Assembly: GCA_020435185.1 (NCBI GenBank)
Contig: JAGRAA010000187.1
Coordinates: 1-9,291, forward strand
Source of the DNA: Bdellovibrionales bacterium
GTDB taxonomy: Bacteria; Bdellovibrionota; Bdellovibrionia; Bdellovibrionales; UBA1609
Length of the DNA: 9,291 bases
Reading direction: 5' to 3'
This document shows positions 1 to 6,645 of this stretch, in pieces. A program made the position numbers and the translations under genes. Each line of letters opens with the position of its first letter. Position 1 is the first letter of the stretch. The notes below the pieces were generated by a model. It saw only the letters and a program-made list of their open reading frames with translations. It was not told where the DNA came from and made no database searches.

Positions 1-841
1 TTGCCCACGACGTAGAATTTGGTTTAGCGACCTTACTTAAAATTAAATAAGTAAAACTCAAAGATCGATTTTGAATGGGTAGTTTTTTTTCTGTTAGTTT
101 CCACCAGTCCGGTTGATCGAAATTCAATGTGTGGTGGCACCAGTCTTTTTTTGAATGCGTGAGTAAAGGGCATTTCATATTGTGTGTGCAAGGGGCGATG
201 GCTTGATAACCTTTATCGAGTGCTATTTGTCTAAAGTCCATAAGTTTACGACTTTGTATCGAATTTGAGGGCTCAACAAAAGCAATATGGTCAAAATCGA
301 AAATGTTTTCGGGGATAGAGTCCAATTCGTTAAATGAGTATGAGAAAAATAGCAGTTTATTTCTGCCTTTAGTGGAATTTATTTTTGAGGTCACTTTAGG
401 AGATGGCAAATTAAAGTTCTTGCAAAGCGCTTGATGTAACTTCACCGCAGCGGGGTTTATCTCGATACCCTGAAAAGGAAAGTCATTTTTTACATTCACA
501 GAAAAGGCAAGTTGGCTAGTGCCACAACCGCTTCCAAAATCTACGACTTCTTCGATGGTATCGAGTACTGAGGTTTTTTTGAGTTCATTAATGACATAGC
601 ATTGCCTAAGGTAGTTGAGGGGCATGAAGTAGAGTAAATAGGCGACCTGGAATTGAGGAGAATTCCAAATGTCGGGTCGTTCAGAGGAGTGATTTATATA
701 TAAATCTGAGAGTTCTTTTATCCAGAGTGATTTTTTTGTCGATTTCGCTAGATGGGGGTGTATTTCCTGCAACAGGCTTTCTGTGTTTTCGAGCCATCTA
801 GAGGGGAGACTGAAAGTATGATTTATTTTTGTAATTTCCAT
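1..841 (-). CDS. Rsm22/METTL17-like SAM-dependent methyltransferase, C-terminus beyond the left edge
   Basis: This reading frame is open from an ATG at 841-839 to the left edge, giving 280 residues with no stop. An in-frame TAA lies two codons upstream, so this ATG is the earliest possible start; no clear SD precedes it. Residues 99-112 (VVDFGSGCGTSQLAF) form a Rossmann motif I of a class I SAM methyltransferase, and IEINP (126-130) fits the acidic SAM-binding strand. Downstream lie C218, H220, C224 with P225, and W234-C235-H236, followed by a SFTYLILS stretch (262-269). This matches the C-terminal signature of the Rsm22 family (mitochondrial small-subunit assembly factor; human METTL17), where such cysteines hold an iron-sulfur cluster. 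A fourth cysteine would be expected beyond the window. By family it would act on the small ribosomal subunit; whether it still methylates RNA is unknown. It is transcribed divergently from the aldolase operon. The family is fairly certain, the role is inferred. Confidence 0.85.
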   Translation of the reverse strand, partial: MEITKINHTFSLPSRWLENTESLLQEIHPHLAKSTKKSLWIKELSDLYINHSSERPDIWNSPQFQVAYLLYFMPLNYLRQCYVINELKKTSVLDTIEEVVDFGSGCGTSQLAFSVNVKNDFPFQGIEINPAAVKLHQALCKNFNLPSPKVTSKINSTKGRNKLLFFSYSFNELDSIPENIFDFDHIAFVEPSNSIQSRKLMDFRQIALDKGYQAIAPCTHNMKCPLLTHSKKDWCHHTLNFDQPDWWKLTEKKLPIQNRSLSFTYLILSKVAKPNSTSWA

Positions 842-959
842 AACTTAAAATTGCTTGAGAGTTTCTTGACTGTCTAGAAAAATTCTATAAAGTGTCCAAT
901 TCCTATAGAGATTGCATCAGGCACTGTTGTTTTTTGAATTAATTACCAGGATCTTTTCA
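842..959. promoter_or_regulatory. divergent promoter region between the methyltransferase and the aldolase operon
   Basis: These 118 bases must hold the start signals for both outward genes. For the plus strand, TTGACT (866-871) and TATAAA (886-891) look like -35 and -10 boxes, but the 14-base spacer is short for a sigma-70 promoter. A small palindrome TAGAA-AAA-TTCTA (875-887) overlaps the spacer and -10 box and could be an operator. I saw no SAM riboswitch fold. The assignment is weak and rests on pattern only. Confidence 0.3.
948..951 (+). promoter_or_regulatory. ribosome binding site that decides the aldolase start
   Basis: AGGA lies 8 bases before the ATG at 960. The same frame is open further upstream to a TTG at 912, which has no SD and would add a 16-residue leader unlike the FucA family N-terminus. 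The ATG at 960 is therefore preferred. Confidence 0.65.
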
Positions 960-1616
960 ATGGACATTACCGAGATTAAAAAAGAGCTTATTCAATTTTG
1001 TAAAAGATTGCACTCCTTAGGTTTTCTGGCCGCTGGAGATGGGAATTTAAGCTTTCGGCTTGATGACGAGAATATTTTAATCACGCCAAAGGGAGTTCCT
1101 AAAGCTTTCATTGATGAAAAGGATTTGGCGATTTTGACATTATCCGGAGAAGTTAAATCGGGTAGTCCTTCTAGTGAACGTTTGATGCATCTAGAGGTTT
1201 ATAGAAATTGCCCAAAGGCCAAAGCTGTTTTTCATGCTCATCCCCCTTTGAGTGTGGCTTGGAGTATTGCTTTCCCTGAACAAACAGAAGTTCCCAATTA
1301 TTATTTGTCTGAGCTCATTTTAGCTGTGGGCGCAATCCCGATTGCTCCCTATGCACGACCTGGAACGCAACAAATGGGAGATCATATAAAAAGTCTTTTG
1401 CCTGATCATAGAGTCATGATTTTGTCTCAGCATGGTGCTTTGACTTGGGGAGAAAGTTTATTAGAAGCCTATATGGGTATGGAGAGACTTGAACATACTG
1501 TGAAGATTTTGAAAATGGCTAAGGACCTCAATCCTAACTTGGGAGCAGGATTGCCTGAATCTGAAATACAATATTTAAAAGAAATTAGAGAACAATTAGG
1601 AGAGAAAACATTATGA
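960..1616 (+). CDS. class II aldolase, FucA-like; probable 5-(methylthio)ribulose-1-phosphate / 5-deoxyribulose-1-phosphate aldolase
   Basis: The 218-residue protein is close in length to E. coli L-fuculose-1-phosphate aldolase (215 residues) and aligns with it by eye almost without gaps. The metal and catalytic residues are all visible: E73 in PSSER, H92 and H94 in VFHAHPP, H158 in LSQHGAL, and a tyrosine pair Y114/Y115 at the place of the FucA catalytic Tyr113. DGNLSFR (27-33) is the usual substrate-phosphate loop. It overlaps mtnA by ATGA and mtnP follows, so the substrate is most likely the methylthioribulose-1-phosphate made by MtnA, cleaved to DHAP and 2-(methylthio)acetaldehyde in the cytoplasm (Ald2/DrdA type). 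The sequence is closer in feel to FucA than to the dehydratase MtnB, which belongs to the same superfamily and has the same kind of gene context, so MtnB remains the main alternative. The superfamily call is near certain, the substrate is inferred. Confidence 0.85.
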   Translation: MDITEIKKELIQFCKRLHSLGFLAAGDGNLSFRLDDENILITPKGVPKAFIDEKDLAILTLSGEVKSGSPSSERLMHLEVYRNCPKAKAVFHAHPPLSVAWSIAFPEQTEVPNYYLSELILAVGAIPIAPYARPGTQQMGDHIKSLLPDHRVMILSQHGALTWGESLLEAYMGMERLEHTVKILKMAKDLNPNLGAGLPESEIQYLKEIREQLGEKTL

Positions 1617-2632
1617 AAGATTTAAATTGCCTTTCTCTAAGAGTGAAAAACAATCAATTGTCTATATTGGATCAAACCTTGCTTCCTCATGAAGAGACAT
1701 GGAGAGAGATTGGTAGTCCTGAAGATATGGTAGAATCTATTAAAAAATTGCGAGTAAGAGGAGCTCCGTTGATTGGTGTGAGCGCGGCTATTAGTTTGGC
1801 CCTCTTTGCCCAAACCACTGAAGATCGTCAGCTTATCAAAAAGAAAGGCCTATTGTTAAGAGACTCCCGCCCTACCGCTGTGAATCTCATGTTCTGTGTG
1901 GACCAACTCTTAGGATTGCTTGACGAAGATATGCCTTTAGAAAAAATTGTTGAAAAAGCAGAAGTGCTTTTCGACGAAGATGTGAAATTGTGTGAGCTCA
2001 TGGCTAAAAATGGCAATAAAGTCATTGAACACAATGACCGAATCTTAACTCATTGTAATACGGGGGGCTTAGCCACAGTTGGTGAAGGTACGGCTTTAGC
2101 CGTTATAAAAGAAGCCCACCGCGAAGGGAAAGAGATTAAAGTTTTTGTTGATGAAACTCGTCCACTCTTACAAGGGGGCCGATTAACCACTTGGGAGCTA
2201 ACCAAAGAAGGTGTCCCCTACCAACTCATCTGTGACAATATGGCCGCTCACCTGATGGCACAAGGTGCTGTTGATAAGGTTATTGTTGGGAGCGATAGAA
2301 TCGCTATCAATGGAGACTTTGCTAATAAAATAGGAACCTATAGTTTAGCTGTTTTATGCCATTTTCATAATGTTCCTTTCTATGTGGCGGCTCCTTATAC
2401 CACTGTAGATCAGGAGTGCGAAACCGGAAAAGACATTCCTATCGAGCAAAGAGATCCAGGTGAGGTAAGAGGACAGAATATTGTTGAAAAAGGTTGGGCG
2501 CCTTTAGAGAGCGATGTTTATAACCCAGCTTTTGATGTTACACCTGCTCATTTGGTCACAGGATGGATTCTTGATACAGGATTGTACAATCAACAAGACG
2601 TCAAACAAGAAAAATTGAGACAATTAAATTAA
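1613..2632 (+). CDS. mtnA: S-methyl-5-thioribose-1-phosphate isomerase
   Basis: MtnA converts the aldose 5-methylthioribose-1-phosphate to the ketose methylthioribulose-1-phosphate in the cytoplasm. The 339-residue length is normal for the family. Family blocks are easy to see: VRGAPLIGVSAA (48-59), SRPTAVNL (85-92), ILTHCNTGGLATVGEGTAL (144-162), DETRPLLQGGRLT (180-192), VIVGSDRIAINGDFANKIGT (223-242) and the APYTT element (260-264). C148 and D228 correspond to the catalytic cysteine and aspartate of MtnA. These features separate it from the related eIF2B alpha/beta/delta subunits. The ATG overlaps the stop of the aldolase gene (ATGA), with AGGAGA at 1598-1603 as SD, so the two are translationally coupled. 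The related 5-deoxyribose-1-phosphate isomerase DrdI is a possible relabel if 5-deoxyribose is the real substrate. Confidence 0.96.
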   Translation: MKDLNCLSLRVKNNQLSILDQTLLPHEETWREIGSPEDMVESIKKLRVRGAPLIGVSAAISLALFAQTTEDRQLIKKKGLLLRDSRPTAVNLMFCVDQLLGLLDEDMPLEKIVEKAEVLFDEDVKLCELMAKNGNKVIEHNDRILTHCNTGGLATVGEGTALAVIKEAHREGKEIKVFVDETRPLLQGGRLTTWELTKEGVPYQLICDNMAAHLMAQGAVDKVIVGSDRIAINGDFANKIGTYSLAVLCHFHNVPFYVAAPYTTVDQECETGKDIPIEQRDPGEVRGQNIVEKGWAPLESDVYNPAFDVTPAHLVTGWILDTGLYNQQDVKQEKLRQLN

Positions 2633-2642
2633 GGAGAAGTAA

Positions 2643-3488
2643 ATGTTAGGAATTATAGGTGGATCGGGTTTTGAAAAATTTGATGAGTTTGAAGTCGTTG
2701 AATTGTTGAATCGAGAGACGCCTTTTGGATTAGCGTCCAGCGGATTTAAAAAGATTTCTGTTAATGGGAAAAAGGCGTTGTTTATTTCTAGGCACGGACA
2801 AAGTCATGAACATCTTCCTTCAGAAATAAATTATCGTGCAAATATTTATGCGATGAAAAAACAGGGAGTAACCACGATTGTTTCTTTTTCAGCGATAGGG
2901 AGTTTGCAACAGCAATATAAGCCTGGAGATTTAGTGGTTCCTTTTCAGTATATTGATCGAACCAAATCTTTACGATCGCATACTTTTTGTGGAGAAGGAG
3001 TGGTTGGCCACGTGTCTTTGGCTCATCCCGTGAGCGAGAAAAAGGCTGAGATAGTAAAAGCCATAGTAGAAAATGCCGACTTTGATTCGCACTTTGGGCA
3101 AACCTATGTTTGTATCGAAGGTCCATACTTTTCCACAAAGGCAGAAAGTTATTCTTATAGAGCGATGAATGCTGATGTCATTGGGATGACTAATTTTCCT
3201 GAGTATGCTTTAGCTAGAGAGGCGGGGATTTCTTATGTGCCCTGTTGTTTTGTCACCGATTATGACTGCTGGGATGATAGCATTGCTCACGTCACTGTTG
3301 CTGAAGTGTTAGAGGTCATGAGAAAGAATAATTCGAAAGCATTTTTTGTTTTAAAGCACCTTATGGGTAATCAACAATTTGTTGAGAAGTGTGAAGATAA
3401 CGATCAAGGATTAAAAACGGGACTATTTATGCCTCCTGAGCTTATTCCTGAAAATAAAAAAGAAATTGTTAAAGTGCTAACTAACTAA
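2643..3488 (+). CDS. mtnP: S-methyl-5'-thioadenosine phosphorylase
   Basis: This protein cleaves 5'-methylthioadenosine with phosphate to adenine and 5-methylthioribose-1-phosphate, the substrate of MtnA; 5'-deoxyadenosine is often accepted too. The 281-residue protein shows the phosphate loop GGSGF (6-10), SRHGQSHEHLPSEINYRAN (49-67), the substrate-site segment EGPYFSTKAE (159-168), GMTNFPEYALAREAGI (181-196) and TDYDCW (205-210). D206 and D208 in the last motif are at the place of the two aspartates that select adenine in MTAP, which argues against a 6-oxopurine nucleoside phosphorylase or methylthioinosine phosphorylase. AAGGAG (2631-2636), overlapping the mtnA stop codon, is a strong SD 6 bases before the ATG. 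The gap to mtnA is 10 bases. The C-terminal tail past about residue 240 is less conserved-looking and was not assigned. Confidence 0.95.
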   Translation: MLGIIGGSGFEKFDEFEVVELLNRETPFGLASSGFKKISVNGKKALFISRHGQSHEHLPSEINYRANIYAMKKQGVTTIVSFSAIGSLQQQYKPGDLVVPFQYIDRTKSLRSHTFCGEGVVGHVSLAHPVSEKKAEIVKAIVENADFDSHFGQTYVCIEGPYFSTKAESYSYRAMNADVIGMTNFPEYALAREAGISYVPCCFVTDYDCWDDSIAHVTVAEVLEVMRKNNSKAFFVLKHLMGNQQFVEKCEDNDQGLKTGLFMPPELIPENKKEIVKVLTN

Positions 3489-3532
3489 CTCATTGAGTTT
3501 TAGGATGAGCGATAAGTTTGTAAAAAGTAATT

Positions 3533-3889
3533 ATGTCAAAAGAAGGTAAGTTTAAAATTCTTGCAGAATATCAGCTCGCGGTGGATGCGCATATGGCTAG
3601 TCAGTATTTGCAGCAACACGGGATTGAGACATTTGTACATGATGAACATGCCAATCGAATTGCTTTTTATTCTACGGGTATTTTTGGTGGAGTAAAATTG
3701 AGAGTAAAGTCAGAAGACTTCGAGAGAGCTTCTGAGTTGCTCAAACAAGTGCATTCGAGAGATCTTAAGCTCGTTGACGAAGGCTATAAGCCCAAAAAGC
3801 CGTTGAGCCGGAAAGATATTTTAAAGTCAGTACTTTATTTAATTTTATTTGGATTATTGATCATTTATTTGATGATGATCAGTACCTAA
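3533..3889 (+). CDS. DUF2007-type small membrane protein
   Basis: The 118-residue protein has a soluble N-terminal domain of the DUF2007 kind (often labelled putative signal-transducing protein): a helix that begins AVDAHMASQYLQQHGIETFV (16-35), the block GIFGGVKLRVKSEDFERASELL (49-70), then a basic linker and one hydrophobic helix at about 96-116. It has no signal peptide, so the domain would sit in the cytoplasm on a C-terminal anchor. No biochemical function is established for the family. It starts 44 bases after mtnP and precedes the terminator, so it is probably the last gene of the same transcript, but a functional link to MTA salvage is not shown. The ATG at 3533 lacks a convincing SD; the next in-frame ATG (residue 21) would remove the first strand of the domain, so the early start is kept. 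Confidence 0.8.
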   Translation: MSKEGKFKILAEYQLAVDAHMASQYLQQHGIETFVHDEHANRIAFYSTGIFGGVKLRVKSEDFERASELLKQVHSRDLKLVDEGYKPKKPLSRKDILKSVLYLILFGLLIIYLMMIST

Positions 3890-3919
3890 AAAAAAGCCAG
3901 CTTCTTGCTGGCTTTTTTT
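3888..3919. terminator. bidirectional Rho-independent terminator
   Basis: A perfect 6-base-pair stem GCCAGC (3896-3901) / GCTGGC (3907-3912) with a TTCTT loop is flanked by eight A on the left and seven T on the right. It therefore reads as a terminator in both directions and is extended by A-T pairing. It closes the aldolase-mtnA-mtnP-DUF2007 transcript on the plus strand (stop codon at 3887-3889) and the cytochrome transcript on the minus strand (stop at 3937). Confidence 0.93.
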
Positions 3920-3936
3920 ATAAAGAAAATGCTCAA

Positions 3937-4218
3937 TTATTTCATGCTTGAATAATATGTGGCTAACTCGGTAATTTCTGCATCGGTGAGTATTTTTGCT
4001 TGAGGAGCCATAATAGCGTTTGTTCTGGTTCCAGCTTTAAAGGCTTTTAGCTGAGCTTCAATATAGCCTTTCTTTTGTCCCTTCAAGTTAGGGTAGATTT
4101 CTACAGCACTGATACCATTTTGACCATGGCAAGTGGCACAAATTGCTGCTTTAGCGGGTGCTCCAGCGTTTGCCATTGAGCTGCCTAAAAGTGCGATTAA
4201 TACAATTGCGGTTTTCAT
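3937..4218 (-). CDS. periplasmic monoheme class I cytochrome c
   Basis: The 93-residue precursor has a signal peptide with probable cleavage after ANA (16-18), leaving about 75 residues. One heme-c site C27-A-T-C30-H31 is followed by PNLKGQKKGYI (43-53), a loop with M70 (NAIMAP) that would be the second heme ligand, and a C-terminal helix ending ATYYSSMK. This is the compact cytochrome c553/c4-half fold, a soluble single-electron carrier. It lies 44 bases behind the triheme lipoprotein gene on the same strand, with AGGAGA (4223-4228, minus strand) as SD. By ungapped hand alignment about 32 of the last 74 residues equal those of the cytochrome at 6646-6924, so the two are paralogs. The partner enzyme is not identifiable. 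Confidence 0.93.
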   Translation of the reverse strand: MKTAIVLIALLGSSMANAGAPAKAAICATCHGQNGISAVEIYPNLKGQKKGYIEAQLKAFKAGTRTNAIMAPQAKILTDAEITELATYYSSMK

Positions 4219-4262
4219 GCGTTCTCCTATTGTTTGTTGTTCGCTAAAATTCTCAAAAAAAT

Positions 4263-5258
4263 TTAGTTTTCATTGTCTTTGTATGATCCAAAATATTCAG
4301 CAAGAGCTTTGGCATTTTCTGGATCAGTAATATCAAAGCCTTCCGTGTTTTTCATCATGTCAATTGTTCCAGCCATCATTGTACTCTCTCTGTCTCCATT
4401 GACAAATGCATTGAACTGATTTTCTAGGTATTTTTTGTCTTGATAGAGAATGTTAGGGATGCTTCCATCGATGGGTTTTAAGTCAGCTCCCACATGACAA
4501 GAGGTACATGCAAACATTTTGCTGATTTGCTGTCCCTTATTATAAAGGTCTATATTTTCGATAGATTTTACGGGTTCTATTTTTAAATTTGGAATGAAGA
4601 GCATTAAGTCTTCCAATTGAAGAGGAGAAAGTTGAAGGGCCTGTGGAGTCATCATTGAGTCACTTCTTCGTTTTTGAATGAAATCGTTTATTGTAGACTG
4701 TAAATATTGAGGACTAAGTCCTGCCAGGTTAGGTATTCCGGGGGTTTGGCTAAGGCCATTATTGCCGTGACATCCATAACAGGTCTGTACAAAGTTTAGA
4801 TGAGGTGGCAATCCAATACCTGGAGAAGTATCAACAGTTGAGGAGTTTGGAGCTGGGCTAATAGATTCGACAAGGCCATTTTCACTATCTACCCATTTTC
4901 CTATGAGTTGTCGTTCTTCATCAGTCACTTTATCTTGAAAGGGAGCCATGGGCATTTCCCCTCCCTGACGAGCGACGACTTTCATTTTAAGTTTTTGTCC
5001 TTTAGTTTTGGCATATTCAATCGCTGCTTTTTCGTCTGTCCAATCCGGTTGATTTCCGCCGGGTTTATGGCAGTTAGCGCAGACATTTTTGAAAATATAT
5101 TTCACCTGATCGTAGGACACTAGCCCATTTGGCGCACTTTGCAAACCTAAGCCAGGAGAATCATTAGAGACTGAGAGCCGTGGCCCATCTTCTCTACCAC
5201 AAGAGTTTAAAACCAGGATGAGAGAGAGAAGCAGAAAAGATTTCAAAAGGTTTTTCAT
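4263..5258 (-). CDS. triheme c-type cytochrome lipoprotein
   Basis: The 331-residue precursor begins with a lipoprotein signal: hydrophobic residues 4-17 and lipobox L17-N-S-C20, so the mature protein should be lipid-anchored at C20. Residues +2/+3 are G-R, with no Asp at +2 that would signal inner-membrane retention. Three heme-c sites follow: C60-ANC-H64, C160-YGC-H164 and C251-TSC-H255. Domain 1 (about 45-130) ends MPMAPF...TDEERQLIGKWVDS, the style of haem-binding domains found in PSCyt-like proteins, with M102 or M104 as likely ligand. Domains 2 (about 150-225) and 3 (about 238-328) resemble the two small cytochromes nearby, with ligands M202/M203 and M294/M295. A Ser/Pro-rich linker (132-150) separates domains 1 and 2. 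AGGAG (5264-5268, minus strand) is the SD. It is probably an electron-transfer wire in the periplasm; no enzymatic domain is seen. Confidence 0.92.
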   Translation of the reverse strand: MKNLLKSFLLLSLILVLNSCGREDGPRLSVSNDSPGLGLQSAPNGLVSYDQVKYIFKNVCANCHKPGGNQPDWTDEKAAIEYAKTKGQKLKMKVVARQGGEMPMAPFQDKVTDEERQLIGKWVDSENGLVESISPAPNSSTVDTSPGIGLPPHLNFVQTCYGCHGNNGLSQTPGIPNLAGLSPQYLQSTINDFIQKRRSDSMMTPQALQLSPLQLEDLMLFIPNLKIEPVKSIENIDLYNKGQQISKMFACTSCHVGADLKPIDGSIPNILYQDKKYLENQFNAFVNGDRESTMMAGTIDMMKNTEGFDITDPENAKALAEYFGSYKDNEN

Positions 5259-5359
5259 CTGAACTCCTTCAATTGCAAAACCAAAAAATTATCGATATCA
5301 ACTAAAACAAAATCTTATTACCATATTTTTGCTCAATTAACACACAAAGAGGTTGGCCC
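5259..5359. promoter_or_regulatory. shared control region of the two divergent cytochrome gene pairs
   Basis: This 101-base A+T-rich spacer separates the start codons of the triheme lipoprotein and the cytochrome-barrel gene and must carry both promoters. I could not place reliable -35/-10 pairs. Its most regular element is an imperfect palindrome at 5288-5301. Confidence 0.6.
5288..5301. promoter_or_regulatory. possible FNR/CRP-family operator
   Basis: ATTAT-CGAT-ATCAA matches the FNR consensus TTGAT-N4-ATCAA at 8 of 10 defined positions: one half is perfect, the other has 3 of 5. It lies about 29 bases from the lipoprotein start and 58 from the barrel gene start, between two operons of heme proteins of the sort such regulators control. 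In A+T-rich DNA a match of this quality can arise by chance. Confidence 0.25.
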
Positions 5360-6586
5360 GTGAAATATGTACAAGTAGTGGTAACGTTCACTATTATTTT
5401 TTTACTGAGTTTAGGTCTCTCTGCTAGGCCAGAATATGCTGCAAAACATAGGATTACTCGCTGTACAGCTTGTCATGTAAGTCCAGTGGGCGGTGGTCCT
5501 AAAAATATCAACGGTAAGCAATATGGAGCTCGTGGGTTTGGTTTGAGCTCTTTTGCTCAACAAGATAATTTTTCATTGGATTACAGAGCTTTATATTATC
5601 GTCCTGATCAAGGGCAGGTAAATAAAGGAGGTATGGGCTCTATGGCGGCCATCCCAGCGGCCAGTTTCCCTATTTCTAGTGACGGAGATTCCGAGACACG
5701 ATTGTTGACCTCTATGGATCTAGGTGTTTTTTCTCCCACAGGGATTCGTGAAGGTTATCTGTTATGGAAGTTAAGAGAGGGAACAAGTTTTAAGCCTCAA
5801 TATGTTCTTGTGGGGAGATTGCACGCACCCTTTGGGTTGATGAATGATGAACATAGAACTTATGTGCGAATGCAGACAAATACGACATGGAATCATTTTG
5901 AAATGGGAGTTTTGTTGGCAGGTAATCCATCGGAAAGTCTTCATTATGATTTGTTTTTTGTAAATGGTAACAAGTCAGCGGGAGGGCCTCCTTCGGCCGG
6001 ACGAGCAGAGACATTTGGGACAATATTTAACTTGAGATGGTCTCCTCGATGGCCCGTCGTTTTAGGAATAAGTGCTTCTTCTCATGATAAAAAAACCATT
6101 TCTACAGTGAATAACGAATTGAAAGAAACAGCATTGGTTCCACAGACGGCACAGAGTCTCTATGCGATCTTGCCTATTAATCGTATGACCGGTGAAAAAG
6201 TACAGATGTATTTAAATGTAGAGTATTCTTTGGCGCAAAACTGGAATACGGATTCTCAGTTTTTATCTTATCTCACCACAGGGACCAACCTTTCTACCTT
6301 GGTTGCAGAAAAGAGCTCTCAAGGCCTATATGTTCAGTTGGGTTATGAATTGAGCTCAAAGTGGACTTTGATTTACAAATTTGATGAACTTTTGTTGGAT
6401 CGTGATTTCCCCACAGATTATTTTAGACGGCACGGTTTTGGTGTGGATCATTGGCTAAGTGCGAATACAGCATTAAAAATGAGAGTAGAAACCGCTGAAG
6501 CAAAGCCTGAAGGGCAAGATGAAGGAACTGATCGAGGAAGGGCTACTTTAGGATCATTTTTTATGCTTCTTCAAGCCTCTATTTAG
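5360..6586 (+). CDS. outer-membrane fused monoheme cytochrome c-beta-barrel protein (Cyc2-like architecture)
   Basis: The 408-residue precursor starts at GTG (5360) with AAGAGG at 5347-5352; the nearby ATG at 5367 is out of frame. A signal peptide probably ends at SA (21-22). A single heme-c site, C35-TAC-H39, follows directly and runs into VSPVGGGPKNINGKQYG (40-56). From about residue 70 onward the chain looks like a beta-barrel: alternating polar and hydrophobic strands rich in aromatic residues (for example 115-137, 147-156, 178-187, 193-202, 221-228, 281-290, 322-344), joined by Gly/Asp/Ser-rich loops, and a final amphipathic strand FFMLLQASI. The segment LVGRLHAPFGLMNDEHRTYV (150-169) looks like a conserved barrel element. 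Such a fusion of one heme with a porin is the layout of Cyc2, the outer-membrane iron oxidase of iron-oxidising bacteria. Here the substrate is unknown; it heads an operon with a small cytochrome. A heme-tagged porin without redox partners outside the cell is the alternative. Confidence 0.8.
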   Translation: MKYVQVVVTFTIIFLLSLGLSARPEYAAKHRITRCTACHVSPVGGGPKNINGKQYGARGFGLSSFAQQDNFSLDYRALYYRPDQGQVNKGGMGSMAAIPAASFPISSDGDSETRLLTSMDLGVFSPTGIREGYLLWKLREGTSFKPQYVLVGRLHAPFGLMNDEHRTYVRMQTNTTWNHFEMGVLLAGNPSESLHYDLFFVNGNKSAGGPPSAGRAETFGTIFNLRWSPRWPVVLGISASSHDKKTISTVNNELKETALVPQTAQSLYAILPINRMTGEKVQMYLNVEYSLAQNWNTDSQFLSYLTTGTNLSTLVAEKSSQGLYVQLGYELSSKWTLIYKFDELLLDRDFPTDYFRRHGFGVDHWLSANTALKMRVETAEAKPEGQDEGTDRGRATLGSFFMLLQASI

Positions 6587-6634
6587 TCGGCTTTAGATTT
6601 TAGTAGGTTATGGATTCATTTATAGAGAATAATA

Positions 6635-6639
6635 AGGAG
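6635..6639 (+). promoter_or_regulatory. ribosome binding site that fixes a GTG start
   Basis: AGGAG lies 6 bases before GTG at 6646. An in-frame ATG at 6610 has no SD and would add 12 hydrophilic residues in front of the signal peptide, so GTG is preferred. Confidence 0.8.
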
Positions 6640-6645
6640 AAGACA

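Noticed and set aside
842..959. SAM riboswitch before the MTA-salvage operon
   Set aside because: The leader is short and I could not find the conserved helices or a terminator/anti-terminator pair.
960..1616. MtnB (methylthioribulose-1-phosphate dehydratase) as the first name for the aldolase
   Set aside because: Gene context alone would suggest it, but the sequence aligns almost gaplessly with FucA including ITPKGVP, SSE, the HAHP pair and APYARPGT, so an aldolase is favoured; kept as an alternative.
2788..3138. Minus-strand open frame inside mtnP
   Set aside because: Shadow of a well-recognised gene; no SD or family features.
3505..3549. 14-codon ORF (ATG at 3505) overlapping the DUF2007 start, possible coupling leader
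   Set aside because: It has no clear SD and is too short to separate from chance.
4263..5258. Diheme peroxidase or c-type reductase identity for the triheme lipoprotein
   Set aside because: The heme spacing and domain order do not fit MauG/CcpA peroxidases and no catalytic domain besides the cytochrome modules is visible.
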